Notes: generated by a model not told the origin, from the letters alone. A stretch of 64,000 nucleotides of DNA from Rickettsiales bacterium (GCA_041396965.1 JAWKXN010000001.1:1-64000); one strand, 5' to 3'; counted from the stretch's first letter, positions 43,119-52,055 are shown. Numbers and translations: made by a program.

Positions 43119-43705
43119 TATATTTCAAGCCTCATAACTATCTCTTTTACTCTCTTAAAACTATACGCCCTACCAAGAGAAGTGGGAATAATAAAATCTG
43201 CTCGCCCGCGTTTTTCACCATCATCCATCTGGCTTGCCATAATCCGCTCAAACTTCTCTTCTGTCATATTCTCACGCCCAAGAACTCTTTGTCTTTGAAT
43301 AAAATAAGGAGCGGTTACAACTACCGTAAAATCAACTCTCTCATCTCCGCCTGTTTCAAATAAAAGCGGTATATCTAGAACTATAATTTTTGTTCCAAGC
43401 CTCTTTTGCCTATAAATAAATTTATTTTCCATATCTATCACCGAAGGATGTAATATATCCTCAAGTAAAATAAGTTTTTTCTTATCAGAAAATACTATTT
43501 CTCCAAGAATCTGCCTATCAATATAATTATCTGTAACCGCCTCAGGAAAATATTTTTTTATTTCTCCTATCGCCTTTCCACCCACTCCCATTAATTTGTG
43601 AACAAACCGATCAGCACTACATGTTTTAGCTCCAAATATAGAAAATTGATCGGCAACGGTACTCTTTCCCATTCCTATGCTTCCTGTAAGACCAATAACA
43701 ATCAT
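43118..43705 (-). CDS. coaE: Dephospho-CoA kinase
   Basis: Final step of coenzyme A synthesis. The protein starts MIVIGLTGSIGMGKSTVADQF, with the P-loop, followed by SADRFVHKL and LDIPLLFETGGDERVD. Length (195) is standard. It lies two bases downstream of aroE in the conserved origin-left order. Confidence 0.96.
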   Translation of the reverse strand: MIVIGLTGSIGMGKSTVADQFSIFGAKTCSADRFVHKLMGVGGKAIGEIKKYFPEAVTDNYIDRQILGEIVFSDKKKLILLEDILHPSVIDMENKFIYRQKRLGTKIIVLDIPLLFETGGDERVDFTVVVTAPYFIQRQRVLGRENMTEEKFERIMASQMDDGEKRGRADFIIPTSLGRAYSFKRVKEIVMRLEI

Positions 43706-43707
43706 AT

Positions 43708-44529
43708 CTATCTCTGACTTAATAAATACTGTCTTAATTCATCATCAACTTCCGGTCTTATTCCAAACCATGCCTCAAAAGCTGGAACAGCTTGATATAG
43801 TAACATACCTAACCCATCAATCACCTGATTACCTCGCTTACTCGCTTTCTCAAGAAATGGTGTTATAAGAGGTGTGTAAACAATATCAGTAACCAACGCT
43901 TCTTTTGGTAGTGACGATAAATCTATTTCTAACGGTGGGTTTCCCACAAGCCCCAGACTGGTGGTATTTACCAGTAAATCTACATCTTTTAATACTTCGC
44001 CGCGCTCTTCCCAATCTTCCACTTTAACCTTAAAACCGCTTTCTTCCGCTAGCTCCTCAGCTTTTTTTCTAGTTCTATTTACTATTATTATCTCATCAAA
44101 CTCCAAATTTCCTATAACATATAAAACAGCTTTCGCCGCGCCTCCAGCGCCAATTATTACCGCTTTCTTATTATCCGGAAATTCCAGCCCTATATTATTC
44201 GCAAAACCATAAGCATCTGTATTTATACCAATAAGTTTTCCATTTTCTGAGATAACAGTATTTACCGCTCCTATTTTCCTTGATATATCGTCAACCTCAT
44301 CAAGAAACTCTATAACCGCTTGTTTATGCGGAATAGTCAAATTTACTCCGGCAAAATCTTTATCAATACGCAATTTTCCAATAAACTTACCTAAATTCTC
44401 CGATTCCACCGGATAAGCTTTGTACTCACCTTTAATATTGTATTTTTTAAGCCAATAATTATGTAGTCGTGGCGATAGGCTGTGCGCTACCGGAAAGCCA
44501 ATAACTCCAGCTTTTTTTATACTATTCAT
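43708..44529 (-). CDS. aroE: Shikimate dehydrogenase
   Basis: Reduces 3-dehydroshikimate with NADPH. It begins IKKAGVIGFPVAHSLSPRLHNYWL, then GVNLTIPHKQAVIEFLDE with the catalytic Lys near residue 68, the NADP fold VIIGAGGAAKAVLYVI near 126, and the C-terminal IDGLGMLLYQAVPAFE. In many alphaproteobacteria a maf gene stands between ppsR and aroE; here the two overlap by eight bases and maf is absent. Confidence 0.96.
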   Translation of the reverse strand: MNSIKKAGVIGFPVAHSLSPRLHNYWLKKYNIKGEYKAYPVESENLGKFIGKLRIDKDFAGVNLTIPHKQAVIEFLDEVDDISRKIGAVNTVISENGKLIGINTDAYGFANNIGLEFPDNKKAVIIGAGGAAKAVLYVIGNLEFDEIIIVNRTRKKAEELAEESGFKVKVEDWEERGEVLKDVDLLVNTTSLGLVGNPPLEIDLSSLPKEALVTDIVYTPLITPFLEKASKRGNQVIDGLGMLLYQAVPAFEAWFGIRPEVDDELRQYLLSQR

Positions 44530-45352
44530 TATTTTCTTCCAGCTTTTCCTGATGTTTTTTCAGATACTGAACAATAGTCGCCGCCGTTTCCTCAACCGAA
44601 CGCCTGGTCACATCTATTACTGGCCATCTATGCTTAGAAAATAACCTGCGTGATTCAGTGATCTCCCGCTGCATATACTCCATATCAACATAGTTAGTTT
44701 CCTGTTCCTGACTTAGTGATTGCAGCCTAGAGCGGCGAATTTGCTGAAGCCTATCTGGATTTATGGTAAGACCAATAATAAGTGGCTTTTTAAGCTCCGC
44801 TAAACCCACCGGTAGCGGACAGTCCAGTACCAGCGGTATATTCGCCGCCTTATACCCTTTATAGGCTAAATACATACAAGTAGGTGATTTAGATGTACGG
44901 GAAACCCCAAGTATAACAACATCAGCTTTATCAAGTTCCCAGTGCGCCTGCCCATCATCATGCGCCAAAGCGTAATTTATCGCGTCAACTTTAGAAAAAT
45001 ACTCCTCGTTAAGCTCATATTGCTTACCGGTTTGCGCATGACTTTCCATCCCAAGATATGATGAAAGCTCCGATACGACGCTAGAAAGAACCTCTATACA
45101 AGGAACTCCTATATTCTTACATTCTCTGATTAACATTGAACGCAACTCGCTATCAACCAGAGTATACATTACAACTCCGCTACTCTCCTTTATCTCTGAT
45201 ATAACTTTTTCTAAATTTGTTTTAGAGCGAACTAGAGTCCAAACAAACTCTTCCGCTTCTACTTCCTCAAATTGAACAAGGGCGGCTCTTGCCACACTAC
45301 CTACCGTCTCACCGGTGGAATCAGATACTAGATGTAAATTAATTTTTTTCAT
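44522..45352 (-). CDS. ppsR: Bifunctional pyruvate, phosphate dikinase/PEP synthase regulator (DUF299)
   Basis: This ADP-dependent kinase/Pi-dependent phosphorylase switches PPDK or PEP synthase on and off. The 276-residue protein has INLHLVSDSTGETVGSVARA at the start, the P-loop-like ILGVSRTSKSPTCMYLA near residue 150, and PLVLDCPLP. As in Caulobacter and Rickettsia it is the gene on the left of the predicted replication origin. Confidence 0.95.
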   Translation of the reverse strand: MKKINLHLVSDSTGETVGSVARAALVQFEEVEAEEFVWTLVRSKTNLEKVISEIKESSGVVMYTLVDSELRSMLIRECKNIGVPCIEVLSSVVSELSSYLGMESHAQTGKQYELNEEYFSKVDAINYALAHDDGQAHWELDKADVVILGVSRTSKSPTCMYLAYKGYKAANIPLVLDCPLPVGLAELKKPLIIGLTINPDRLQQIRRSRLQSLSQEQETNYVDMEYMQREITESRRLFSKHRWPVIDVTRRSVEETAATIVQYLKKHQEKLEENNE

Positions 45353-45714
45353 TATAGCATATTTTTATAAAACTGTGGATAAACCATGTATCAACAATAA
45401 ATTAAACTGTTAACTATGTTTTATCCAGAAAATAAAACATCATATATATTAAGTTATACACATATGGATAAATATATTACCAGTATATTAAAAAAATGGA
45501 TAACTAAATATATTCACATACTTACCAACATGTAACAAAAATAAATATCATTGATAAACAATATATTTATGGCAAAATATTATCTCTTACGATAAAAAGT
45601 CCAAATATAATTTCCTCATATTTTTTGTGGATAAATATGTGAACAAAAAATAATCCCCGTAAAAACCATCACCAACAACTAATACAATCTATTATATATA
45701 TTTTTTTATTTATT
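45353..45714. other. oriC: Predicted chromosomal replication origin (oriC)
   Basis: This 362-bp gap between divergent ppsR and hemE is extremely AT-rich. It has perfect DnaA boxes at 45374-45382 (TGTGGATAA, minus strand), 45454-45462 (TTATACACA, plus) and 45626-45634 (TGTGGATAA, minus). Near matches lie at 45421-45429 (TTATCCAGA), 45463-45471 (TATGGATAA) and 45495-45503 (AATGGATAA). The long A/T runs between 45495 and 45625 would suit an unwinding element. The hemE-ppsR gap is the known or predicted origin site in several alphaproteobacteria. Confidence 0.88.
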
Positions 45715-46752
45715 ATGACTTATAAAAATACCTTCCTATCAAACTTTGAGAATAGTAAAAATATACCAAGTAAAATACCTTTCTGGTTTATGCGCCAAGC
45801 AGGAAGATACCTTCCTGAATATAAAAAAATTCGTGGTAACTTCTCTAATTTTTTAGAATTCTGTTATAATCCAGAAGCGGCGTGTGAGGTAACAATCCAA
45901 CCAATTTCCAGATATGGAATGAGCGCGGCTATTATATTTTCAGACATTTTGGTTATTCCTGACGCACTTGGCATGGACGTAAGATTTGTTGAAGGACAAG
46001 GTCCAGTTCTAACTCCTCTAAAAAACATATCTGAACTTTCATACGAAAATTTCTCAAAAATACTAGAACCTGTCTATCAGGCAATAAATATGGTCAGAAA
46101 AGAGCTTAATAAAGAAACCTCTCTTATTGGTTTTTGTGGTCTGCCTTGGACTCTTTCCTGCTATATGTTAAATGGAAAATCCAGCCGTGATTTTCAAGAG
46201 GTTAGGCAAATAGCGTTACAAAAAAAAGAGTTTTTCACTAATCTTACCGACCTTCTCATATCAGCTATATCTGAGCATAGCTTAAAACAAATTGAGGCGG
46301 GAGCTGAGGTTATTCAACTATTTGACTCATGGGCGGGAGTTCTTAGCGAGCGGGAATTTTATGATTATTCAATAATTCCCACTAAAAAAATAACAAAAAA
46401 AATAAAAGAAAAATACCCTAATATACCAGTGATAGGGTTTCCTCGCCTTGCCGGTAGCAAAATAATTGATTACGCCAAAGAAACAGGGGTAGACGCTGTA
46501 AGTTTTGATGGTTCTATCTCACTTGATATCGCTCATGAGGAATTAGCGGATTACGTAGTAGCTCAAGGAAATCTTGATCCAGTAACGCTTGCCTGTGATA
46601 AAGAACAAGCCATAAGGCAGACAAAAAAAATAATTGAAAAAATGTCAGATAAAAGGTTTATTTTTAATCTATCTCACGGTATCTTGCCTCATACACCTGT
46701 TGATAATGTAGCTGCTATTTGTGATGTGATTAAGAGTTATGACCGAAAATAA
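45715..46752 (+). CDS. hemE: Uroporphyrinogen decarboxylase
   Basis: Converts uroporphyrinogen III to coproporphyrinogen III. The 345-residue protein has the signature PFWFMRQAGRYLPEYKKIR at 22-40, FSDILVIPDALGMDV near 81, GFCGLPWTLSCYML near 141, and FNLSHGILPHTPVDNV near the end. It is the first gene right of the origin and overlaps hemH by 14 bp. Confidence 0.97.
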   Translation: MTYKNTFLSNFENSKNIPSKIPFWFMRQAGRYLPEYKKIRGNFSNFLEFCYNPEAACEVTIQPISRYGMSAAIIFSDILVIPDALGMDVRFVEGQGPVLTPLKNISELSYENFSKILEPVYQAINMVRKELNKETSLIGFCGLPWTLSCYMLNGKSSRDFQEVRQIALQKKEFFTNLTDLLISAISEHSLKQIEAGAEVIQLFDSWAGVLSEREFYDYSIIPTKKITKKIKEKYPNIPVIGFPRLAGSKIIDYAKETGVDAVSFDGSISLDIAHEELADYVVAQGNLDPVTLACDKEQAIRQTKKIIEKMSDKRFIFNLSHGILPHTPVDNVAAICDVIKSYDRK

Positions 46753-47872
46753 TGAGAATAATATTGAGAAACTTGTGGAAAAAAATAGTGAAAAAACCGC
46801 TGTGATATTATTTAATCTCGGTGGACCTGATGAGATAAGGTCTATAAAGCCTTTTCTTTTCAATCTATTTTATGATCCGGCGATAATTTCTCTTAATAAT
46901 CCAATGCGTTGGTTGCTCGCTAAGTTTATCTCCTCAAATAGAACGCCAAAAGCTAAAAAAATATATAATAAAATAGGTGGAAAATCACCGATACTTGAGC
47001 AAACTAACGCGCAAGCACAGGCTTTAGAGGAAGAACTTTCTTATAAAAATGAACAAGAAGGGCGGGAATATAGAGTATTTACTTGTATGCGCTATTGGCA
47101 CCCTATGAGTGATACTGTGGCTAAAAATGTAAAGAAATATAACCCTGATAATATAATACTTCTTCCTCTTTACCCGCAATTCTCAACCACTACCACCGCT
47201 TCATCTTTTGATGATTGGGAAAGAGCGGCAAGCAAGGTTGAACTGGACGCACCAACCAGTAAAATTTGTTGTTACCCAACAGATCTTGGCTTTATCGCCT
47301 CACATGCTAGACTTATAAAAGACGCTTACTGGCGAGCTTCTGAAACTGGAAAACCAAGAGTTCTTTTCTCAGCGCATGGTCTTCCAGAAAAAGTGATAGA
47401 GAAGGGAGATCCTTATCAGTTTCAGGTAGAAAAAACTGTGGAGATGATAACACAAGTTCTTGCCATTGAGGAGCTGGATTATAGTATTTGCTATCAAAGT
47501 AAGGTAGGAAGACTTAAATGGCTGTCACCATCAACAGAAGATGAAATAAAAAAAGCCGGAACAGAGGAGATACCTTTACTTATAGTTCCAGTATCGTTCG
47601 TCTCAGAACATTCAGAGACTCTGGTTGAGCTTGACATTGAGTATAGAGAGCTTGCCGATAAGTGGGGAGTTACTGGATATGTTCGTGTTCCAACACTTGG
47701 TGTTGACTCAATGTTTATTGAAACACTCGCTGATCTTTGCCTTAATATAAAAGAAAAGGGCGTTACTCAGTCATTTGAGGCAAAGAGATTATGTAAGGAA
47801 AATTTAGGAGCTTGTCCATGTTCGTTAAGTGAGAAATCAGATGATGTAAATTTGGATAAGGAAGCAGCCTAA
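46739..47872 (+). CDS. hemH: Ferrochelatase
   Basis: Inserts iron into protoporphyrin IX. The 377-residue protein has VILFNLGGPDEIRSIKPFLFNLF near residue 22, MRYWHPMSDT, LLPLYPQFSTTTTASS, the metal-site His in LFSAHGLPEKVIEKGDPY, SKVGRLKWLSPSTEDEI and FVSEHSETLVELDIEY. The C-terminus has CKENLGACPC. It is membrane-associated in bacteria and coupled to hemE. Confidence 0.97.
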   Translation: MTENNENNIEKLVEKNSEKTAVILFNLGGPDEIRSIKPFLFNLFYDPAIISLNNPMRWLLAKFISSNRTPKAKKIYNKIGGKSPILEQTNAQAQALEEELSYKNEQEGREYRVFTCMRYWHPMSDTVAKNVKKYNPDNIILLPLYPQFSTTTTASSFDDWERAASKVELDAPTSKICCYPTDLGFIASHARLIKDAYWRASETGKPRVLFSAHGLPEKVIEKGDPYQFQVEKTVEMITQVLAIEELDYSICYQSKVGRLKWLSPSTEDEIKKAGTEEIPLLIVPVSFVSEHSETLVELDIEYRELADKWGVTGYVRVPTLGVDSMFIETLADLCLNIKEKGVTQSFEAKRLCKENLGACPCSLSEKSDDVNLDKEAA

Positions 47873-48319
47873 ATGATGGATGGGGATTTATATCATTGGA
47901 TAAAAGCACTGCATGTAATAGCGGTAATATCATGGATGGCTGGTATGCTTTATCTGCCAAGACTTTTCGTTTATCACAGTCAAGTAAAAATAGGCAGTCC
48001 AGAATCAGAGTTATTCAAAACAATGGAGCGTAGGTTGCTGCGTATTATCATAAACCCAGCGATGATCGTAGCTTGGGGAGCGGGAACTTGGTTAATTTTC
48101 TATACTAACGCTCTTGATCCAGCAAATGGGTCGTGGATGCATTATAAGCTTACATTTCTTATTATAATGCAGATAGTACACGCTATGATGGCACGTTTCC
48201 GCCGGAATTTCGCTAATGATATAAATACCAAATCAACCAAATTCTATCGTATTTTCAATGAGGTGCCAGCTATTCTAATGATCGGTATAGTAATTATGGT
48301 CATTGTAAGACCAGTTTGA
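47873..48319 (+). CDS. hemJ: Protoporphyrinogen IX oxidase, HemJ type
   Basis: A four-helix membrane protein of 148 residues that supplies protoporphyrin IX to HemH. Family motifs are WIKALHVIAVISWMAGMLYLPRLFVYH with conserved His (about 9-36), ERRLLRIIINPAMI, WMHYKLTFL and RIFNEVPAILMIGIVIMVIVRP. It begins right after the hemH stop, so hemE, hemH and hemJ form one heme unit. Confidence 0.95.
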   Translation: MMDGDLYHWIKALHVIAVISWMAGMLYLPRLFVYHSQVKIGSPESELFKTMERRLLRIIINPAMIVAWGAGTWLIFYTNALDPANGSWMHYKLTFLIIMQIVHAMMARFRRNFANDINTKSTKFYRIFNEVPAILMIGIVIMVIVRPV

Positions 48320-48404
48320 TTTTTTATTAAAAAATTTTTACTTTTATTGCCACCTATAATATAATAATACTCATTAATTATTGATTTTATGGATGGGCGT
48401 AATT

Positions 48405-48743
48405 ATGAAAAGTTTGAGTAAACGTTTAGATGATATATTGCATCAAAAATTGGTTGATTACTATAAAATAAAAATAGGTAAAGCAAACATGAGTAATCTT
48501 GCTGCTTCAAAAGTTGGAGAGTTAAGAGGTGTAATTGCTGAAGGTTTGGCTGATAGAAGTGATAGAATAATGCCCAAAACAGGAAAAATAATAGAAACAG
48601 TCTTGAGTTTATCCGATGACGAATTAAATGGATATATAGAGCAGGTCGCTGGAACTGGTACTAAGAATACTAGTCATGCTATCAGTAGAAAAGGTAATAA
48701 TGGAAGCAGAAGAACTGGAACCGGTATTTACCATACGTTATAA
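48405..48743 (+). CDS. Unknown small basic protein, 112 aa
   Basis: I do not recognise it. From the ATG at 48405 it reads MKSLSKRLDDILHQKLVDYY, is helical in the first 85 residues (KVGELRGVIAEGLADRSD, VLSLSDDELNGYIEQVAG) and ends in a polar Gly/Ser/Thr/Arg-rich tail. No signal or membrane segment is seen. It stands between hemJ and yraN, where rsmI is often found in proteobacteria. It ends six bases before yraN. Confidence 0.65.
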   Translation: MKSLSKRLDDILHQKLVDYYKIKIGKANMSNLAASKVGELRGVIAEGLADRSDRIMPKTGKIIETVLSLSDDELNGYIEQVAGTGTKNTSHAISRKGNNGSRRTGTGIYHTL

Positions 48744-48749
48744 ATAAAT

Positions 48750-49133
48750 ATGAACAAAAATTCCAAAAGGAAAAAAGCATATAGGTTAGGAATAGCGGCG
48801 GAGAAAAAGGCCGCTATTTTTTTATGGCTTAAAGGATACAGTATAATAGAAACCAATTATTCATGTCCGCAAGGTGAGATAGACATAATAGCGAAAAAAG
48901 GAAAAACCATAATAATCGCTGAGGTAAAGGCAAGAAAAAATTTTGACGATTGCGCGTATAGTATCACACCTAGCAAAAGACAAAAAATATCAAAAGCGAC
49001 TAACTGGTTTATGACTTATGGCAAAAAAAAATCCATATTTATAAAAAATAATGATTACATACTGCGTTTTGACGCTATATTAATAACGCCGAAGAGATTA
49101 CCCAAACATATAAAAGACGCTTGGAGGGAATAA
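48750..49133 (+). CDS. yraN: YraN/UPF0102-family putative endonuclease
   Basis: The 127-residue protein shows the restriction-endonuclease-like core of the family: LGIAAEKKAAIFLWLKGYSIIETNYSCPQGEIDIIAKKGKTIIIAEVKARKNFD, with E-x-D and E-V-K residues of a PD-(D/E)xK site. Cellular role is not settled. Its stop overlaps the start of the BON gene (TAATG). Confidence 0.93.
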   Translation: MNKNSKRKKAYRLGIAAEKKAAIFLWLKGYSIIETNYSCPQGEIDIIAKKGKTIIIAEVKARKNFDDCAYSITPSKRQKISKATNWFMTYGKKKSIFIKNNDYILRFDAILITPKRLPKHIKDAWRE

Positions 49134-49735
49134 TGCGTATTATCAAACTTGCTGTATGTTCACTTGCTTCTGTTTATATCTCAGCTTGTGTGCCATTAAT
49201 GATTGGTGGGGCTACTGAGGGAGCGATGGTGGTAGCCCAAGAACGCTCAGTTGGAAACGCTATTGATGATACCGCTATAACTTTCCAGATAAAAAATCTT
49301 TACGCTAACAAAGACTACGCTGATCTTCTCGCCAATGTAGAAATAAAAACCATAGAGGGTAGGGTGCTACTTACTGGAAATGTGGATAAACCTAACTCAC
49401 AGATAGAGGCGGTCAATCTCGCTTGGCGGGTGGAAGGAGTAAAAGAGGTAATAAATGAAATCCAGATAAACGACCAGTCAGGATTTATTAATTACGCTAA
49501 GGATGTATGGATAAGCACACAGGTAAGAACCAGACTATTATTTGGTAAAAATATCCGTGACGTGAATTATTCGGTAATTACCGTAAATCAGGTAGTATAT
49601 TTAATGGGGATCGCTCAAAATCAAGAGGAACTTAACAGAGTTACTAATTTAGTAAGTACCACTGATTCAGTAAAAAAAGTTGTAAGCTATGTCCGTTTCA
49701 AGGATGATCCACGTAGAGGTTATCCAGTTAATTAG
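49133..49735 (+). CDS. BON-domain lipoprotein
   Basis: From the ATG at 49133 (GGAGGG upstream) the product starts MRIIKLAVCSLASVYISACV, a lipoprotein signal with lipobox ISAC. Two BON domains follow: ITFQIKNLYANKDYADLLANVEIKTIEGRVLLTGNVD (about 45-81), then WISTQVRTRLLFGKNIRDVNYSVITVNQVVYLMGIA (about 122-157). It is of the DolP/OsmY kind, likely an envelope lipid-binding protein. Confidence 0.92.
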   Translation: MRIIKLAVCSLASVYISACVPLMIGGATEGAMVVAQERSVGNAIDDTAITFQIKNLYANKDYADLLANVEIKTIEGRVLLTGNVDKPNSQIEAVNLAWRVEGVKEVINEIQINDQSGFINYAKDVWISTQVRTRLLFGKNIRDVNYSVITVNQVVYLMGIAQNQEELNRVTNLVSTTDSVKKVVSYVRFKDDPRRGYPVN

Positions 49736-49740
49736 ACACT

Positions 49741-50697
49741 ATGACCTTGAACATAGCCATACAGATGGATGATATTAGCTCCATCAACTATAACAGCGAC
49801 TCAACACTTCCACTCGGTATGGAAGCGCAAAATCGTGGTTATAATATATTCTATTATACACCAGATAAGCTTAGTTATAAAAATGGTGAGATTATCGCTT
49901 TCGTCCATAAAATAAAATTTTTCGCTGATCAAAACCATTATTACGAAATTAGGGAAGGTGGTTCAGTTAATTTAAGGAAAATGGATGTGATATTTTTGCG
50001 TCAAGATCCACCATTTAACATGACTTATCTAAGCACTACCTATCTGCTTGAGCAACTCCAACCAGATGTTCTGGTGGTAAATGATCCAGTAAGCGTACGT
50101 AATAATCCAGAGAAAATATTTCCTACCATATTAAAGGAATTCATGCCGGAAACCCTAATCAGCGCTGATATAAATGAGATAAGAGATTTTTACACCGAGT
50201 ATAAGGATATAGTAATAAAACCGCTTTACGGACATGGTGGTAGGGGGATTTTGCGCTTAAAAAAGGATGATGATAATTTTGATTCTTTGATAGAAATGTT
50301 ATTTACCAATAGCAAAGAGCCGATAATAAGCCAGCGTTTCCTGCCAGAAGTAAAGGGTGAGGATAAAAGGGTGATAATGATAGATGGAGTAGCGGAAGGA
50401 GTTTTTGGCAGAATTCCTTCTGATGGAAATATCAGAGCGAATATGCGGGTTGGCGGACAGGTAATAAAGTCAGAACTAAATAAGAAACAAGCTGAAATAT
50501 GCGAAGCGCTGAACAAACCTCTTCAAGATAAGGGAATTATTTTTGCCGGACTTGATTTTATCGGGAATTTTCTTACCGAGATAAATATAACCTCACCAAC
50601 CGGAATCAAAGCAGTAGAAAAGCTAGAAAATAAGAGGTTAGAGAAAAATATCTGGGATGCTATTGAAAAAAGATTCTATATAAAAAATAGGGTCTAG
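49741..50697 (+). CDS. gshB: Glutathione synthetase, 3' end reset by an insertion sequence
   Basis: Joins gamma-glutamylcysteine and glycine with ATP. The 318-residue protein has the start LNIAIQMDDISSINYNSDST, KPLYGHGGRGILRL (about 160-173), IISQRFLPEVKGEDKRVIMIDG and DFIGNFLTEINITSPTGI, all family-like. The last two codons and the stop come from the inverted repeat of the adjoining IS element: without the IS the frame would read K-N-I-Y-stop instead of K-N-R-V-stop. Function should therefore be intact. Confidence 0.95.
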   Translation: MTLNIAIQMDDISSINYNSDSTLPLGMEAQNRGYNIFYYTPDKLSYKNGEIIAFVHKIKFFADQNHYYEIREGGSVNLRKMDVIFLRQDPPFNMTYLSTTYLLEQLQPDVLVVNDPVSVRNNPEKIFPTILKEFMPETLISADINEIRDFYTEYKDIVIKPLYGHGGRGILRLKKDDDNFDSLIEMLFTNSKEPIISQRFLPEVKGEDKRVIMIDGVAEGVFGRIPSDGNIRANMRVGGQVIKSELNKKQAEICEALNKPLQDKGIIFAGLDFIGNFLTEINITSPTGIKAVEKLENKRLEKNIWDAIEKRFYIKNRV

Positions 50698-51434
50698 ACA
50701 CTTTTAGAGGGGATTTTTTCTAAATTCCTTTAATAACAGATTATATATGCTATCACACCTGTGATTAAAACGCCACTCTGATTCTTTAAGATGTAGATAG
50801 AATTTTTCATCTGTTAATCCATTAAATTTAGCCATTCTTCTCTTTGCAAAAGACCAGAAAGACTCCATTCCATTTACATGACATTTTCCTCTTGCAAACT
50901 CGTCATGAGAGTGAAAAACGCGGTAGTGGTCATAACCATTTACAACTAATGAATCATAAGCCTTCCATCCATCTGTATTGATACTCGATCCCTCAAGAAT
51001 CTTTCCTTGAATAATAGGCATAAGCCCTTGTTTTGAGCAGTTTTCTACGATTTGGGCATATACCTTTCCTTCGCGTTTTAAAAGCCCGAAAACAGGTGTT
51101 TTACCAGCTGCTTCGCGACCTCTTTTTCCACGCACTAGCTTGGCTCCAAAATATGATTCATCGCACTCAAATACGCCAGAAGTTTTTTGTTCTCCAGCTT
51201 CTTTTTGAGCGAGAACAAAAATTCTTTGGCGTATTTGGTTGAATAATTTGTTGATCGCATTACGACTCAAGCCACAAATCTCAGCAGTGTCTGACGCTGT
51301 TAAATCAAGAGAAAAACACTTGATTATTTGCCTAAATTTACTTTCAGAAAAATGCGCAACTTTCTTATATCTATTTCTCATAATCTAAACAATAACTTAA
51401 GTGATAAATTAATCACCTAAAAGGGTCTAGACCC
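50690..51434. mobile_element. IS1595-family insertion sequence, 745 bp, complete
   Basis: Terminal repeats GGGTCTAGACACTTTTAG (left, from 50690) and GGGTCTAGACCCTTTTAG (right, read inward from 51434) match at 17 of 18 bases. The 8-bp sequence AAAAAATA flanks both ends (50682-50689 and 51435-51442), a target duplication of the size typical of the family. One transposase gene fills the element. Intact ends, intact gene and perfect duplication point to a recent insertion. Confidence 0.93.
50704..51381 (-). CDS. IS1595-family (ISXO2-like) transposase
   Basis: The 225-residue protein has an N-terminal helix-turn-helix (TASDTAEICGLSRNAINKLFNQI, about 28-50) and the ISXO2-type catalytic core: Asp74 in ECDESYFGAK, Asp137 in NTDGWKAY, and Asn170/Glu173 in HVNGMESFWSFAKRR. 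It is full length and in frame. It points toward gshB. Confidence 0.95.
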   Translation of the reverse strand: MRNRYKKVAHFSESKFRQIIKCFSLDLTASDTAEICGLSRNAINKLFNQIRQRIFVLAQKEAGEQKTSGVFECDESYFGAKLVRGKRGREAAGKTPVFGLLKREGKVYAQIVENCSKQGLMPIIQGKILEGSSINTDGWKAYDSLVVNGYDHYRVFHSHDEFARGKCHVNGMESFWSFAKRRMAKFNGLTDEKFYLHLKESEWRFNHRCDSIYNLLLKEFRKNPL

Positions 51435-51446
51435 AAAAAATATTTA

Positions 51447-51482
51447 TTGAATAGTATCAGTATTAATACTATAATAGCCCTA
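51447..51482 (+). promoter_or_regulatory. Promoter and operator of the HicAB-type pair, probably leaderless
   Basis: A -35-like TTGAAT (51447-51452) is 17 bases from a perfect -10 TATAAT (51470-51475), and the ATG of the toxin gene comes seven bases later, so the transcript should start at or next to the start codon. Between the boxes lies the palindrome AGTATTAATACT (51459-51470), inside a wider ATAGTAT/ATACTAT inverted repeat: a likely site for HicB autorepression. Confidence 0.6.
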
Positions 51483-51739
51483 TGGATAAGATAGAAAAAC
51501 TTATTGATGAAATAATAAAATCACCAAAAAATGTACGTTTTTCTGACTTATCTAAGGTATGTACTTACTATTTTGGTAAACCACGTAATAGTGGAACGAG
51601 CCACTATGTGTATAAAATGCCATGGCAAGGTGATCCACGTGTAAATATTCAAAATACTAGGGATGGAAAAGCTAAAATTTATCAAGTTAAACAAGTATTG
51701 TTCGCAATTAAAAAGCTAAAGGAAGAAGAGAATGACTAA
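51482..51739 (+). CDS. hicA: HicA-like toxin
   Basis: The 85-residue protein has the HicA-type dsRBD-like fold pattern: an N-terminal helix, VRFSDLSKVCTYYFGKPRNSGTSHYVYKMPWQGDPRVNIQN with the conserved G-T-S-H-x catalytic His region (about 40-45), and a C-terminal helix VKQVLFAIKKLKEE. HicA toxins cleave mRNA. It overlaps the antitoxin gene by eight bases. Confidence 0.85.
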   Translation: MDKIEKLIDEIIKSPKNVRFSDLSKVCTYYFGKPRNSGTSHYVYKMPWQGDPRVNIQNTRDGKAKIYQVKQVLFAIKKLKEEEND

Positions 51740-52055
51740 TCATGAACACTATACATACAGAGTTACATGGTCAGAAGATGATATGGAACATGTCGCTTTA
51801 TGCGTAGAATTTCCCAGCTTGTCATATTTGGCGGAAAGCCCAGCTAAGGCTTTGCGGGGTATGGTTAAATTAGTTGGAGAGGTTGTATCCGATATGGAAA
51901 AAAATGGTGAACAGATACCAGAACCACTCGCGAGTAGAACGTATAGTGGAAAATTTCAGGTGCGTATTCCCCCTGAACAACACAGAATTATAGCCATTCA
52001 GGCAGCAGAACAAGGGGTAAGCTTAAACCGGTATATATCAGCGAAGCTTACTTAA
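51732..52055 (+). CDS. hicB: HicB-like antitoxin
   Basis: The 107-residue product has a degenerate RNase-H-like HicB domain (YTYRVTWSEDDMEHVALCVEFPSLSYLAESPAKALRGMVKLV) and a C-terminal ribbon-helix-helix (SGKFQVRIPPEQHRIIAIQAAEQGVSLNRYISAKL), the pattern of HicB antitoxins with Arc/HicB-type DNA binding. It would block HicA and repress the promoter at 51447-51482. Its 3' end overlaps the convergent cysQ by eight bases. Confidence 0.9.
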   Translation: MTNHEHYTYRVTWSEDDMEHVALCVEFPSLSYLAESPAKALRGMVKLVGEVVSDMEKNGEQIPEPLASRTYSGKFQVRIPPEQHRIIAIQAAEQGVSLNRYISAKLT

